Origin: Planctomycetota bacterium
GTDB taxonomy: Bacteria > Planctomycetota > UBA1135 > GCA-002686595
Length of the DNA stretch: 64,000 nt
Assembly: GCA_002683825.1 (NCBI GenBank)
Contig: NYUD01000073.1
Coordinates: 1 to 64,000, forward strand
Reading direction: 5' to 3'
The notes under the pieces were generated by a model. The model was given only the letters and a program-made list of their open reading frames with translations, did no database searches and was not told the DNA's origin. A program made the position numbers and the translations under genes. Each line of letters begins with the position of its first letter. Position 1 is the first letter of the stretch. Below are positions 24,980 through 33,222 of the stretch, one piece after another.

Positions 24980-27012
24980 GAGCCGCCCTTGGGTCGACCT
25001 TCTTGGGAACGCAAAGCCTGCTGCACCTTTTGCATCAGCCCTCGGGCTTCCGCGTGAGCGGGATTCAACCTCCCGAGCACGACCCGCAGCCGCTCCTGCG
25101 CTTCCCTGAACTCACCCTGTTCCAGGAGCAAGCGCGCGAGTGCAACGTTCGCACGCACGTGGTTGGGATTCGCAAGGACGGTGCGGCGGTACATGCGAAC
25201 GGCGTCGGCCTGCCGAGCCGAGCGCCGATAGAGCTCGCCCAGCTCGTAGAGGGCTGCATCCAGATCCGCACCGATCTCCAGTGCGCGCTGGAACTCGCGT
25301 TCCGCGCTGGCCACATCTCCCTCCGCGAGATGGACCCGGCCGAGCTGATAGTGAGCTTCGTAGTAGTCCGGTTCGATTTCCAGGGCGTGCAAGAGCGCCT
25401 GTTTGGCCGCGTCGTTCTCGCCGCGACCGAAGGCCAGCACACCCTGGACGCTCAGCGCTTGATGGCACCGGGGGTCGATCTCGAGCGCTCGCCGCAGGGA
25501 CCCGGCCGCTGCCTCGAGGTCCCCCAGCTCGTACTCCACCATGGCCGACCGCACCAGCCCCTCGCTCCACTCCTTCGATGCCAGGGTCTGCTCGAGGGCG
25601 ATCTCGAAGGAGCGGCGCGCGGCCGGAGACTCCCCCAGCCGCTGGTGAACCTCCCCCAGAAGCAGGTGCGTGCGCGCGTCGGCGGGAGCGTAGCGCGCGG
25701 CCTCTTCCAGGTGGGCCCGGGCGTCCGGCAAGTGGAACTCACGCCCCTTGATGAGGGCACGCCGCATCGAGATGTAGCCCAGTTCGCGGTGTGCCAGGGG
25801 GTGCTCGGGGTGTCGCTCGCGGGCGGCTTCAAAGAGCCGTTGCGCAGCGCTCAGACGACCGCTTGCACACAGTTCGATTCCCAGGGCCTGCAGGGCGCGG
25901 GCGTTCTCCGGGTCGTCGTCGACCGCCTGTTGCAGGATGTCGTCGGGGACGGCCCAAAGGGCGTGTCGCCGGTGTGCCAGGCCCGCCAAGAGAACCACGG
26001 AGACGGTACCGACGATCCATCCCAGCGAGCGCGGCAGCGTGGTACGGGGCCAGCCGAGAAATACGAAAAACCCTCCCCCCGCGGCGAGGTGTTCCGTTCC
26101 GACGTGGGGCCAGCTCGGGGAGGGAAGAACGGAGGAAGCCAGGGAAAGGCAAAGCAACCAGAACCATGCCAGGGCTGCGTGGGGATGACGGCGTCCTCGC
26201 CAGACACACAGAGCGCTGATCCCCACCACCAAGAAAGCGCCCGCGATGCCCGGCACGCCGGGCGCACCGATCGCCGACCCCATCGATCCCAATCCGGGGT
26301 CCGTGAAGCCCACGGGCCAGAGCGTTGCGAACAACAACTTGGCAACGTTCCCGGGCGCTTCCCGGATCGCAAAGCCGCTCTCCAGGAGGGGGGATCCGAG
26401 GCTCACCCAGAGGGCTCCGATCCCCGCCACGAAAAGCGGCAGCTTTTCGGCCAGACGCTCGCGCAGGGGATCCTTGCGTTCGAGGGCATAGCTCTCCACG
26501 AATAGAAGAAGCACGGGCAGAACGATCCAGCCGGGCTCAATGGCCACGGCCAGGGACCCCGCGAGCCACGTCAAGACGAAAGGGGCGCTCCCTTGCCGGC
26601 GCAGCCAGAGCACGTGGGCGTTCAAGGCGATCAGCGCCAGGCCGTTCGCCAGCAACGCGGCTCTGCCGCCGCTCCAGACGATGCCGGGCACACCGAGCGG
26701 GTGCACGGCGTAGAGTGCGGTGATCCAGAGAGCCCGCCCGCCGCCCGCTCCGAGGCTGCGGAGGAAGAACAGAAACAAGAACACGCCGGTGAGGTGCAGC
26801 GCCGCACTCGCCCCCAGGGTCCAAAGGGGAAAGGGGCCGCCCAGGGCTCGATCCAGGGCCAGGCTCCAGGAGGAGAGGGACTGGAGGGGACCGGTCTCCA
26901 AGCCGCTCGCCACCGCGAGGGGAGCGTGCAGGTAGATCGGGGCCAGGGCCAGGGGCGCGAGCAAAAGGGCGCTTGCGATCGGGCCGGGAGATTTTTCGTC
27001 AGGGGCGTTCAA
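24976..27012 (-). CDS. Degenerate TMTC-like membrane/TPR protein (paralogue 1, first in operon)
   Basis: The product has 678 residues from TTG 27012. The layout matches its neighbours: about ten hydrophobic segments to residue 355, then eight or so TPRs of good quality. The signature motifs are gone, however. No YDD occurs in the first loop, WHPLTW and SHMLD are absent, and the HPLRVESVAW...ERKD motif has decayed to HPLGVPGIVWSGGRAAL. It is probably not a glycosyltransferase; an accessory or acceptor-presenting subunit is a reasonable guess. The reading frame is intact, so it is under selection as a protein. No ribosome binding site precedes the TTG, so the exact start is uncertain. A 30-base imperfect palindrome lies about 100 bases upstream. 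Confidence 0.72.
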   Translation of the reverse strand: MNAPDEKSPGPIASALLLAPLALAPIYLHAPLAVASGLETGPLQSLSSWSLALDRALGGPFPLWTLGASAALHLTGVFLFLFFLRSLGAGGGRALWITALYAVHPLGVPGIVWSGGRAALLANGLALIALNAHVLWLRRQGSAPFVLTWLAGSLAVAIEPGWIVLPVLLLFVESYALERKDPLRERLAEKLPLFVAGIGALWVSLGSPLLESGFAIREAPGNVAKLLFATLWPVGFTDPGLGSMGSAIGAPGVPGIAGAFLVVGISALCVWRGRRHPHAALAWFWLLCLSLASSVLPSPSWPHVGTEHLAAGGGFFVFLGWPRTTLPRSLGWIVGTVSVVLLAGLAHRRHALWAVPDDILQQAVDDDPENARALQALGIELCASGRLSAAQRLFEAARERHPEHPLAHRELGYISMRRALIKGREFHLPDARAHLEEAARYAPADARTHLLLGEVHQRLGESPAARRSFEIALEQTLASKEWSEGLVRSAMVEYELGDLEAAAGSLRRALEIDPRCHQALSVQGVLAFGRGENDAAKQALLHALEIEPDYYEAHYQLGRVHLAEGDVASAEREFQRALEIGADLDAALYELGELYRRSARQADAVRMYRRTVLANPNHVRANVALARLLLEQGEFREAQERLRVVLGRLNPAHAEARGLMQKVQQALRSQEGRPKGGS

Positions 27013-27113
27013 GGCGGGGTTGTGGGGCAGCCGTGGGACGCATCCTTGGCGGGGGAAGAACCCAAATCAAACGCTCCCCCGAGGAAGTGCCCCCTGGATA
27101 CGGGCGGAGAGGG

Positions 27114-27143
27114 CCGGGAGCGAGGGAATTCCCTTCGCTCCGG
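27114..27143. promoter_or_regulatory. 30-bp imperfect palindrome in the divergent intergenic region
   Basis: CCGGGAGCGAGGGAA (27114-27128) faces TTCCCTTCGCTCCGG (27129-27143). The arms are inverted repeats apart from one shifted base, centred on GAATTC. It lies 101 bases upstream of the TMTC-like operon start and 55 bases upstream of the divergent sulfatase-like gene, so it could be a shared operator for both directions. Confidence 0.45.
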
Positions 27144-27198
27144 TCCGACATGCAGCCGATATCCGAGCTGCGGAGCCACCTTCGCTCCCCTCCCCGGA

Positions 27199-29052
27199 AT
27201 GTCTACCCGATTTCCCCTGGCCCTCGCCCTGCCGGTGCTGCTTTTCGCAGAGTTCTTGCTCTGTGCGGTTCTTTCGCAGCCCTACGAGCTCGACGCGGCG
27301 ACGCTCCTGTACCTCGCGCTGATCTATGCACTCTTTACCACCCTGCTCAACGGTGCGGCGAGGTTTGCACACAGGGTCGCCCGCCCCCTGGGCGCGCTCG
27401 CGAGTGTCGGCCTGGCCTTTTGTGTCACCGCCCAGCTGCGACTCGACGCCGAGGTGCTGACGGGAACCTGGGGCTTCGTCCTGGCGACCGGTGCGATCGC
27501 CGCGGTCTTCGGGGTGCTCTTGTGGAAAAGCGTCACCCCTGCCGAGCGTCCTCCTCCCCGTCGCGAGCTGGCGCTTCCCTACGCGGCCCTCGGCCTCTTG
27601 GTCCTGGCGGTCTGGGGGGGCGTCGAGTTGCGTGAGGGCTGGCACTGGCAGTTGCTGCACCACCAACGACTCCTGGGGCATCCGCTCTACTACTTGAGGA
27701 GTCCGACCATCGTCGGAGAGCGCGATCGGCTCTGGAATCTCCGACCCCGTCTGAGCGATCCGTGGGAGTTCGCCGACCAGGTCGTTCGGGAGCGTCCCGC
27801 CCCCGTGGCGGACGCTCCCCACGTGGTCTTTCTACTGGTCGATACGCTTCGTGCAGATGCGTTGGCCCATTACGGTGGCGAGCGTGACTGGATGCCGGTG
27901 ACGAACGAGCTCGCCGGACGTTCGTTCGTCTTTTCCAACATGCGCGCCAACGCGAGCTGGACGCGCGCATCGTGCGCGTCGATCTTCACCGGGCTCCTGC
28001 CCGAGGAACACGGCGCGGCTCGCTTTCACGAGCGTCTCTCCGAGCGCTGGACGACCATGCCCGAACTCATGCAGGGGGCGGGTTACCAGACCGCGGCCTT
28101 CGTCACGAACTGGGTTCAGGTCGGGAAGAGCACCGGATTCAGCCAGGGCTTCGACGTCTTTCGAGAGCTCGCCAGTGCGGAGGAGGTCATAGCCAGCGGC
28201 CGGGAGGAGATTCGCGATCAATACGCGCGCGCCGGACGCTTGAACGACGCCGTCCTTCAGTGGCTCGCCGGCGAGGAGCGAGGTCTGGGCGCGGCTCGCG
28301 GCGATCCCCTGTTTCTCTACATGCACTACCTCGATCCGCACGCTCCCTATCTCGCAGGTGCAGAAGAGGGTCACGGGGATGATCCACGGGAGCGCAAGCG
28401 CGGGCTGTACCGCCAGGAGTTGCGCTATTTCGACGCGGAGCTCGGGAAGTTCCTGGCCCGGCTCGAAGAGCTTCTCCCGGGGCCCTGCGCGATCGTTCTT
28501 ACCTCCGATCACGGCGAGGAGTTCTGGGAGCATGGCGAGTGGGGCCACGGCCATTCGCTCTATCGCGAGTTGACCTGGGTGCCGGCCTTCGTACACATGA
28601 CCGCACGCGCCAAAGGCGGTGCCAGCGCCGCAGCCCTGGAATCTCGCGACCTCTTCGATCTCGTCGCCCAGCTTCCACGGGGAGCCGAGTTCGACCCCGC
28701 CGTCTGGGCAGAAAGCCGCGCTCGGTCCTCGCGTTATGCCTCCCAGTACCTCGACCGCGTCGCCGACGTGCGTCCCGACAAGAAGTGGACGGGGCTGCGC
28801 CTCTACGAGGAGAACGGTCGGGAATTGATCTGGTCGGCCTACGGACCCTCGCTGCAACTGTACGATCTCGAGGCGGATCCCCTGGAACAATCGAACCGCA
28901 TCGACCTCGATCCCCAACTGCGCGCACGCCTCTTGCTCGGGCTCGACCGGGCCGTGCGTTTCTGGTCCCGCTCGCCGCGCGTCGAACGCAGCTCGGACGA
29001 CCTCGAATTCCTGCGCCAGCTGGGCTACGCGGGCGGCGTGGACCGGCCCTAG
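27199..29052 (+). CDS. Membrane-anchored sulfatase-like (alkaline phosphatase superfamily) protein
   Basis: The product has 617 residues. Four or five membrane segments occupy residues 5-142, and a periplasmic catalytic domain starts near 205. Metal-ligand motifs are VVFLLVDTLRADALAHYG (D215, D220) and LTSDHGEEFWEHG. The nucleophile region is T255-R-A-S-C-A-S-I-F-T-G, so Thr stands at the formylglycine position, and the Pro and Arg of the sulfatase signature are missing. N-terminal helices plus a Thr nucleophile are the layout of LtaS/EptA-type phosphotransferases, an alternative to sulfatase. The start is ATG 27199, where the first membrane segment begins. It is divergent from the TMTC-like operon and heads a four-gene plus-strand run. 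Confidence 0.85.
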   Translation: MSTRFPLALALPVLLFAEFLLCAVLSQPYELDAATLLYLALIYALFTTLLNGAARFAHRVARPLGALASVGLAFCVTAQLRLDAEVLTGTWGFVLATGAIAAVFGVLLWKSVTPAERPPPRRELALPYAALGLLVLAVWGGVELREGWHWQLLHHQRLLGHPLYYLRSPTIVGERDRLWNLRPRLSDPWEFADQVVRERPAPVADAPHVVFLLVDTLRADALAHYGGERDWMPVTNELAGRSFVFSNMRANASWTRASCASIFTGLLPEEHGAARFHERLSERWTTMPELMQGAGYQTAAFVTNWVQVGKSTGFSQGFDVFRELASAEEVIASGREEIRDQYARAGRLNDAVLQWLAGEERGLGAARGDPLFLYMHYLDPHAPYLAGAEEGHGDDPRERKRGLYRQELRYFDAELGKFLARLEELLPGPCAIVLTSDHGEEFWEHGEWGHGHSLYRELTWVPAFVHMTARAKGGASAAALESRDLFDLVAQLPRGAEFDPAVWAESRARSSRYASQYLDRVADVRPDKKWTGLRLYEENGRELIWSAYGPSLQLYDLEADPLEQSNRIDLDPQLRARLLLGLDRAVRFWSRSPRVERSSDDLEFLRQLGYAGGVDRP

Positions 29053-29098
29053 CCCCGGGCCGGATCGGGGGGTACGGTGTCGGAGCCGATTCCGCCCG

Positions 29099-29806
29099 AT
29101 GCACGTGTTTCGACGATTCGAGAAGGCAACCCCCCTGTCACCCGCGCAGTGGATTCTCCTCGGGGGTCTCGTATGCCTCGCTTGCTTGCCCGTCCGTAGC
29201 GATCCGGTGGGGCTCCTGGCCTGGCTCACGCTTATCGCCCCGGCAGGGGGCGTGCTCCTGGGCGCGAGGGGGGTGCCCTTGCTGCCCTTTGGACTGACCG
29301 TGCCGGCGGGGTTTGCCTTCGCCCTGCTCTGGAGCGACAGCCTGTCGGCGACGGACCTTCCCACTCCCCTCTGGGCCAGTGTTTTTCTCGCAGGCCTCTT
29401 CGTCTGCGGGCTTTCACTGGGACACCTTGCCCCGCGGGGAGCGGGGATCGGGGCCGCCGGGCTTTTTCTCTTCCTGGGGCTGTTCGCCAGCGGGCTCTGC
29501 GTTCAGGGGGGGCTGGGTGAGGGGGGGGCGAGCTGGGCCCGGACCCATCCGGGGCTTTCCCGGGCCCTGCTGGAGGTTTCCCCTCTGGTCTGGGCCTTTG
29601 ACTGTGCGGGCTGGGACTGGACCCACTCCCAGCCCGAGGTTTACGAACGCTCCGGCGTGGAGTGGTTTGGGCGCCGACCTTACCGGGGGATCCTTGCAGG
29701 CCCACTTGTGCTTTTGGTGGGATGCACCCTGCTGCTGATCGTGCGGCTCACCCAAGGTGCGCGCGATCGGAAGAGAGACGACTCACCTCGACCCACTCCG
29801 ACCTGA
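29099..29806 (+). CDS. Polytopic membrane protein of unknown function
   Basis: The product has 235 residues with about six hydrophobic segments, a Trp-rich external loop near 190-215 (FDCAGWDWTHSQPEVYERSG) and a basic C-terminal tail. I recognise no family. It lies 46 bases after the sulfatase-like gene and three bases before the NIL-domain gene, so it is probably co-transcribed with both. A role as a partner of the membrane sulfatase-like protein is only a guess from position. Confidence 0.65.
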   Translation: MHVFRRFEKATPLSPAQWILLGGLVCLACLPVRSDPVGLLAWLTLIAPAGGVLLGARGVPLLPFGLTVPAGFAFALLWSDSLSATDLPTPLWASVFLAGLFVCGLSLGHLAPRGAGIGAAGLFLFLGLFASGLCVQGGLGEGGASWARTHPGLSRALLEVSPLVWAFDCAGWDWTHSQPEVYERSGVEWFGRRPYRGILAGPLVLLVGCTLLLIVRLTQGARDRKRDDSPRPTPT

Positions 29807-29809
29807 TCC

Positions 29810-30049
29810 ATGGCCCTTAGAAAGTACTTCTGCACGTTCCCCCAGTCGCTGATCAAGGAACCGATTGTCAGCCACACCCTGAACGCCAAATTCGGGGTCA
29901 TTCCGAACATCCGCGCTGCGAGCATTTCCGAGCAGATGGCGATGGTCGCGGTCGAGATTGAGGGGTCGCTCGAGCAGATCGAACACTCGGTGGTCTATCT
30001 GCGTGAGCGTGGTGTCAAGGTCGAAGCACTCCAGGAAGGCGAAGAATAG
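29810..30049 (+). CDS. Small NIL-domain protein
   Basis: The product has 79 residues. The pattern (basic start, F-P-x-x-L-I-K-E-P-I-V near 10-20, N-A-K-F-G-V-I-P-N-I-R-A-A-S-I around 25-39, V-E-I-E-G-S near 48-53, and a final Y-L-R-E-R-G-V-K-V-E-A-L) matches the ferredoxin-like NIL domain, better known at the C-terminus of methionine ABC-transporter ATPases and in small iron-sulfur proteins. No cysteine cluster is present. Stand-alone NIL proteins are probably small-molecule sensors. It is tightly packed between the membrane protein (3 bases) and the gamma-glutamyltransferase (9 bases). Confidence 0.75.
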   Translation: MALRKYFCTFPQSLIKEPIVSHTLNAKFGVIPNIRAASISEQMAMVAVEIEGSLEQIEHSVVYLRERGVKVEALQEGEE

Positions 30050-30058
30050 TCGATCCGC

Positions 30059-31861
30059 ATGAATCGCTTGGCTTCGTTTTCGCCGGGCGTATGTAGGCCG
30101 AATTCAAGGAGCGCGCCGTTCGCCTTTGTTCTCTTCGCCTGCACGGCGTGTGCGGCGCCCACCTTCGACTTCAGCGAGAGGTGGGAGACGCCCCGGCGCG
30201 GAATGGTCGTCAGCGAGCACCCACTCGCCACCGAGGCCGGCGTCCTCATCCTCGAACAAGGCGGAAATGCGGCGGACGCCGCCGTCGCCACGGCCCTCGC
30301 CCTCTGCGTTGTCTATCCCCAGGCGGGCAACCTCGGCGGTGGGGGGTTTGCGATATGGGTGCCCCACGACACGGGCGAGGAGCCCACGGTCCTCGACTTC
30401 CGGGAGACCGCTCCGGCCGAACTGACGGCGGAGCACTTCGTCGACGAGAAAGGTGAGTTCGTTCCGCGGCGTTCGCTGGATGGGCCCCTGGGGGTCGGTG
30501 TTCCCGGTAGTCCCGCAGGTCTCTTTGCCCTGCAAGAAGAACAGGGGCGCCTGCCTTTCCGTAAGGTGATCCAGCCTGCCATTCGATTGGCGCGCGAGGG
30601 GTTTCCGGTCGATCCGTTCCTGGCCCGGGCGCTGGCCCAATCCAGGACGCGCCGGCGTCTTCTGCAAGGAGGGATGGCGGGCGAGGTTTTCTACCGGGGC
30701 GACAAGTCACCCGGCGCCGGGGAAGTGTTGGTTCAACCCCAGCTCGCGCACGCACTCGAACTTTTCGTCGAGCGCGGTCCGGACGTCTTCTATTCAGGAA
30801 TCATAGGCCAGGCCATCGCAGAGAGCGTTCAGGCGGAAGGCGGCGTCCTGCGCGCCGAGGACCTCACCAGCTACCGTGTCAACAGCCTCTCGGCCCTGGT
30901 CGGTTGGTTTCGCGGACTCGAGATCCTGACGGTTCCGCCGCCCAGTTCGGGTGGAGTTGCCCTCCTGCAGGTGCTTTCGATGCTCGATGGCTTTCCCCTC
31001 GATGAGGAGCGCGAAGCCGCCGCTGCGCGGGCCGTCGAGAGCGGCAACCCTCTGCCGCCCGGTGCCGCCGCCCTCTCCGGCCGTGCTTTGCACTGGTGGG
31101 TCGAAGCGATGCGCCTCGCCTTCGCCGACCGGGCGGAGCACCTGGGCGATCCGCGATTCGTCGAGGTGCCGCTGTACGACCTTCTGTCGCCCGAGCGGAT
31201 TTCACGCAGGCGCGTTTCCGTCGGCGAGCTCGCCAATCCGGGCGTACTCCCGATGCAGGTCCGCGCGCGCGAGAGCAACGATACGACACACCTCTCCGTC
31301 CTCGATTCGGACGGCAATGCGTGCAGTTTGACCACCACCCTGAACACGAGCTTCGGCAGCGGATTCATGGTTCCCGGGTACGGATTTCTTCTGAACAACG
31401 AGATCGACGATTTCGCCATCCTGTCCGGGATCCCCAACACCTACGGGCTGATCGGTGGCCGCGCCAACGCGATCGAAGGCGGTAAGCGCCCCCTCTCCTC
31501 GATGACTCCCACGGTCATCCGCGACGGCGGCCAGGTCGTACGCATGGTTCTCGGCAGCCCCGGAGGCCCGAGGATCATCAGCTCGGTGATTCAGGTCATC
31601 CTGCGCAAGGAGGTGTACCAACAGTCGCTCGCGGACGCGGTTGGCGCGCCCCGCCTGCATCAGCAGTGGAATCCGCCCTACACCTCCCTCGAGGAGGGCT
31701 GGGATCCCCAGCTGATACAGCGTCTGCGGGACCGCCATCACGAGATCCGTGTGGTCGAGTCGAAGATGGGCAGCGTGCAGGCGATCTTCTGCGAGGTCGG
31801 CGGCGACCCAGTCGGAGTGAGCGATCCGCGGCGATCCGGAAGCGCGCTCGCGGAACGGTAG
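30059..31861 (+). CDS. ggt: Gamma-glutamyltransferase
   Basis: The product has 600 residues. Residues 20-31 end in the lipobox-like ACTACAAP, so it is an exported lipoprotein. The N-terminal nucleophile fold is clear: GGNAADAAVATALALCVVYP, GNLGGGGFAIW, PPPSSGGVALLQ, and the autocleavage site with nucleophile T409 in NDTTHLSVLD. GSPGGPRIISSV follows. The precursor cleaves itself before T409 and then hydrolyses or transfers the gamma-glutamyl group of glutathione and similar peptides in the periplasm. It is the last gene of the plus-strand run that begins with the membrane sulfatase-like gene. It converges on a minus-strand gene nine bases away. Confidence 0.95.
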   Translation: MNRLASFSPGVCRPNSRSAPFAFVLFACTACAAPTFDFSERWETPRRGMVVSEHPLATEAGVLILEQGGNAADAAVATALALCVVYPQAGNLGGGGFAIWVPHDTGEEPTVLDFRETAPAELTAEHFVDEKGEFVPRRSLDGPLGVGVPGSPAGLFALQEEQGRLPFRKVIQPAIRLAREGFPVDPFLARALAQSRTRRRLLQGGMAGEVFYRGDKSPGAGEVLVQPQLAHALELFVERGPDVFYSGIIGQAIAESVQAEGGVLRAEDLTSYRVNSLSALVGWFRGLEILTVPPPSSGGVALLQVLSMLDGFPLDEEREAAAARAVESGNPLPPGAAALSGRALHWWVEAMRLAFADRAEHLGDPRFVEVPLYDLLSPERISRRRVSVGELANPGVLPMQVRARESNDTTHLSVLDSDGNACSLTTTLNTSFGSGFMVPGYGFLLNNEIDDFAILSGIPNTYGLIGGRANAIEGGKRPLSSMTPTVIRDGGQVVRMVLGSPGGPRIISSVIQVILRKEVYQQSLADAVGAPRLHQQWNPPYTSLEEGWDPQLIQRLRDRHHEIRVVESKMGSVQAIFCEVGGDPVGVSDPRRSGSALAER

Positions 31862-31869
31862 TCGGGAAG

Positions 31870-33165
31870 CTAGTCGACGTCTAGGTCGTCGAGTTCCTCG
31901 GAATCCCCTCCGAAGTCGTCGTCCCAGCCATCGCCGTACTGGGCGATCAGTTCTTTCGCGAGCTTGGGGTCCTTCGTGTCCAGCTTCGCCAGGTTGACCC
32001 AGGCGACGATGTTCTCTTCCACCTTGACCCAGACGCCGGACCAGGCCACGACGACCTTCTTGTTGAACCACTCGTGGTTCTCGTCCTGCTCGTAGCGCCA
32101 ACCGAAGTTGGTGCCGTTGCAGATGTCCTTCAGCATCTTCTGGCACATGTCGCCGCGGCGGTGTCCCTCGGGCGTGCCGTAGTCGAAGGTCTTCCAGGAA
32201 TTGAGGATGACAGGCATGGCCTTGCGGCTGTACTCGCCCAGGCTTCGGCCCGCCCGCGGGCCGCGGGCGCCGGCGTCGAGGTCCATCCAGGTTTCCACCA
32301 GCTCGGCCATCTCGGCCCATTCCTCGTCGGTGGTGCCACGGGCGCGCTTCAACTCGGGGAGTGCGTCGAGGTCGATCTCTGAAGCGTCGCGTACGACCGG
32401 CTTCTTTTCCTCCTCGGGCTCTTTCTCTTCCAGCCCGGGCTCGTCCGGCTCCTCCTCGGGGGCCTCTTCTTCGATCACTTCTTCGACCGTCTCGACCGGG
32501 GTCTCCGCCGCCGCGACTTCATGGCCCGTATCGGCGCTCTCGCTCCCCCCGAAGAAGGAGTCCTTGAAGAGAAGGACGACGACCGCGAGGATCAGGAGGC
32601 TGCCGACACCGATAGCTCCGCCGACGGGGAAGCCCCTCTTCGCGGCGGTTGCAGTGCGAGCGTTCCGCCGCGACCCGCTGCGGCGCGAGCTCCGGCCGGT
32701 CGCTTTCACGCCTTCACCGCGTTCCCGGTCGGCCGGTGCTTTGGCTGAGGGCTTGGCGGGCGTTGCGGCAGGCCTCTTGACAGGCGCCGGCCTGGGCGCG
32801 GGAGCTCGGGGACTCATCGAGGCCGCCTGCGCCGCGCGCTGCGCCTTGAGTTTGGCCAGGGTCCCGCGCTCGCGGCGTTTCTCGTCCGCACCCGCGGAAG
32901 AAATCTCTTCGGGCTCGCCCGAGGATTTGCCGGGAGAGGGCTCGGGTGTTGCAGGGACCACCTTTTTGGCAGGCATGGGCTCGGCGGCCGGAGCTTCCGG
33001 CGGGGTGGGTGTCACCTCCTTTGCGGTGGGTCCGTCGTCCGAACGCACAGCACCCACGTTGACCACGCCCGAGCAGCGCTTGCAGCGCGCCACGTCGTGT
33101 TCGAAGGAAGCCGGAATCTTGTACTCCGCTCCACACTGGGAGCACTTACCGAGTCGGTAGTCCAT
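31870..33165 (-). CDS. Zinc-ribbon, single-membrane-segment protein of unknown function
   Basis: The product has 431 residues. The N-terminus is a zinc ribbon, C8-x2-C11 and C28-x2-C31, of the MJ0042 type. A long low-complexity Pro/Ala/Lys/Arg-rich linker follows, then one membrane segment near 180-198 (GAIGVGSLLILAVVVLLF), an extremely acidic stretch (230-275), a helical domain with ARGTTDEEWAEMAELVETWM, and an acidic Asp/Glu tail. With the ribbon in the cytoplasm the C-terminal domain would be outside. The function is not recognisable. It lies 57 bases downstream of a gene with the same layout; the two form a probable operon. Confidence 0.75.
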   Translation of the reverse strand: MDYRLGKCSQCGAEYKIPASFEHDVARCKRCSGVVNVGAVRSDDGPTAKEVTPTPPEAPAAEPMPAKKVVPATPEPSPGKSSGEPEEISSAGADEKRRERGTLAKLKAQRAAQAASMSPRAPAPRPAPVKRPAATPAKPSAKAPADRERGEGVKATGRSSRRSGSRRNARTATAAKRGFPVGGAIGVGSLLILAVVVLLFKDSFFGGSESADTGHEVAAAETPVETVEEVIEEEAPEEEPDEPGLEEKEPEEEKKPVVRDASEIDLDALPELKRARGTTDEEWAEMAELVETWMDLDAGARGPRAGRSLGEYSRKAMPVILNSWKTFDYGTPEGHRRGDMCQKMLKDICNGTNFGWRYEQDENHEWFNKKVVVAWSGVWVKVEENIVAWVNLAKLDTKDPKLAKELIAQYGDGWDDDFGGDSEELDDLDVD

Positions 33166-33222
33166 GTCGGAATCGGGCCGAGGGATCGGCCGTGCAGGGG
33201 CAGGGGAAAAGCCTGGGTGTTT

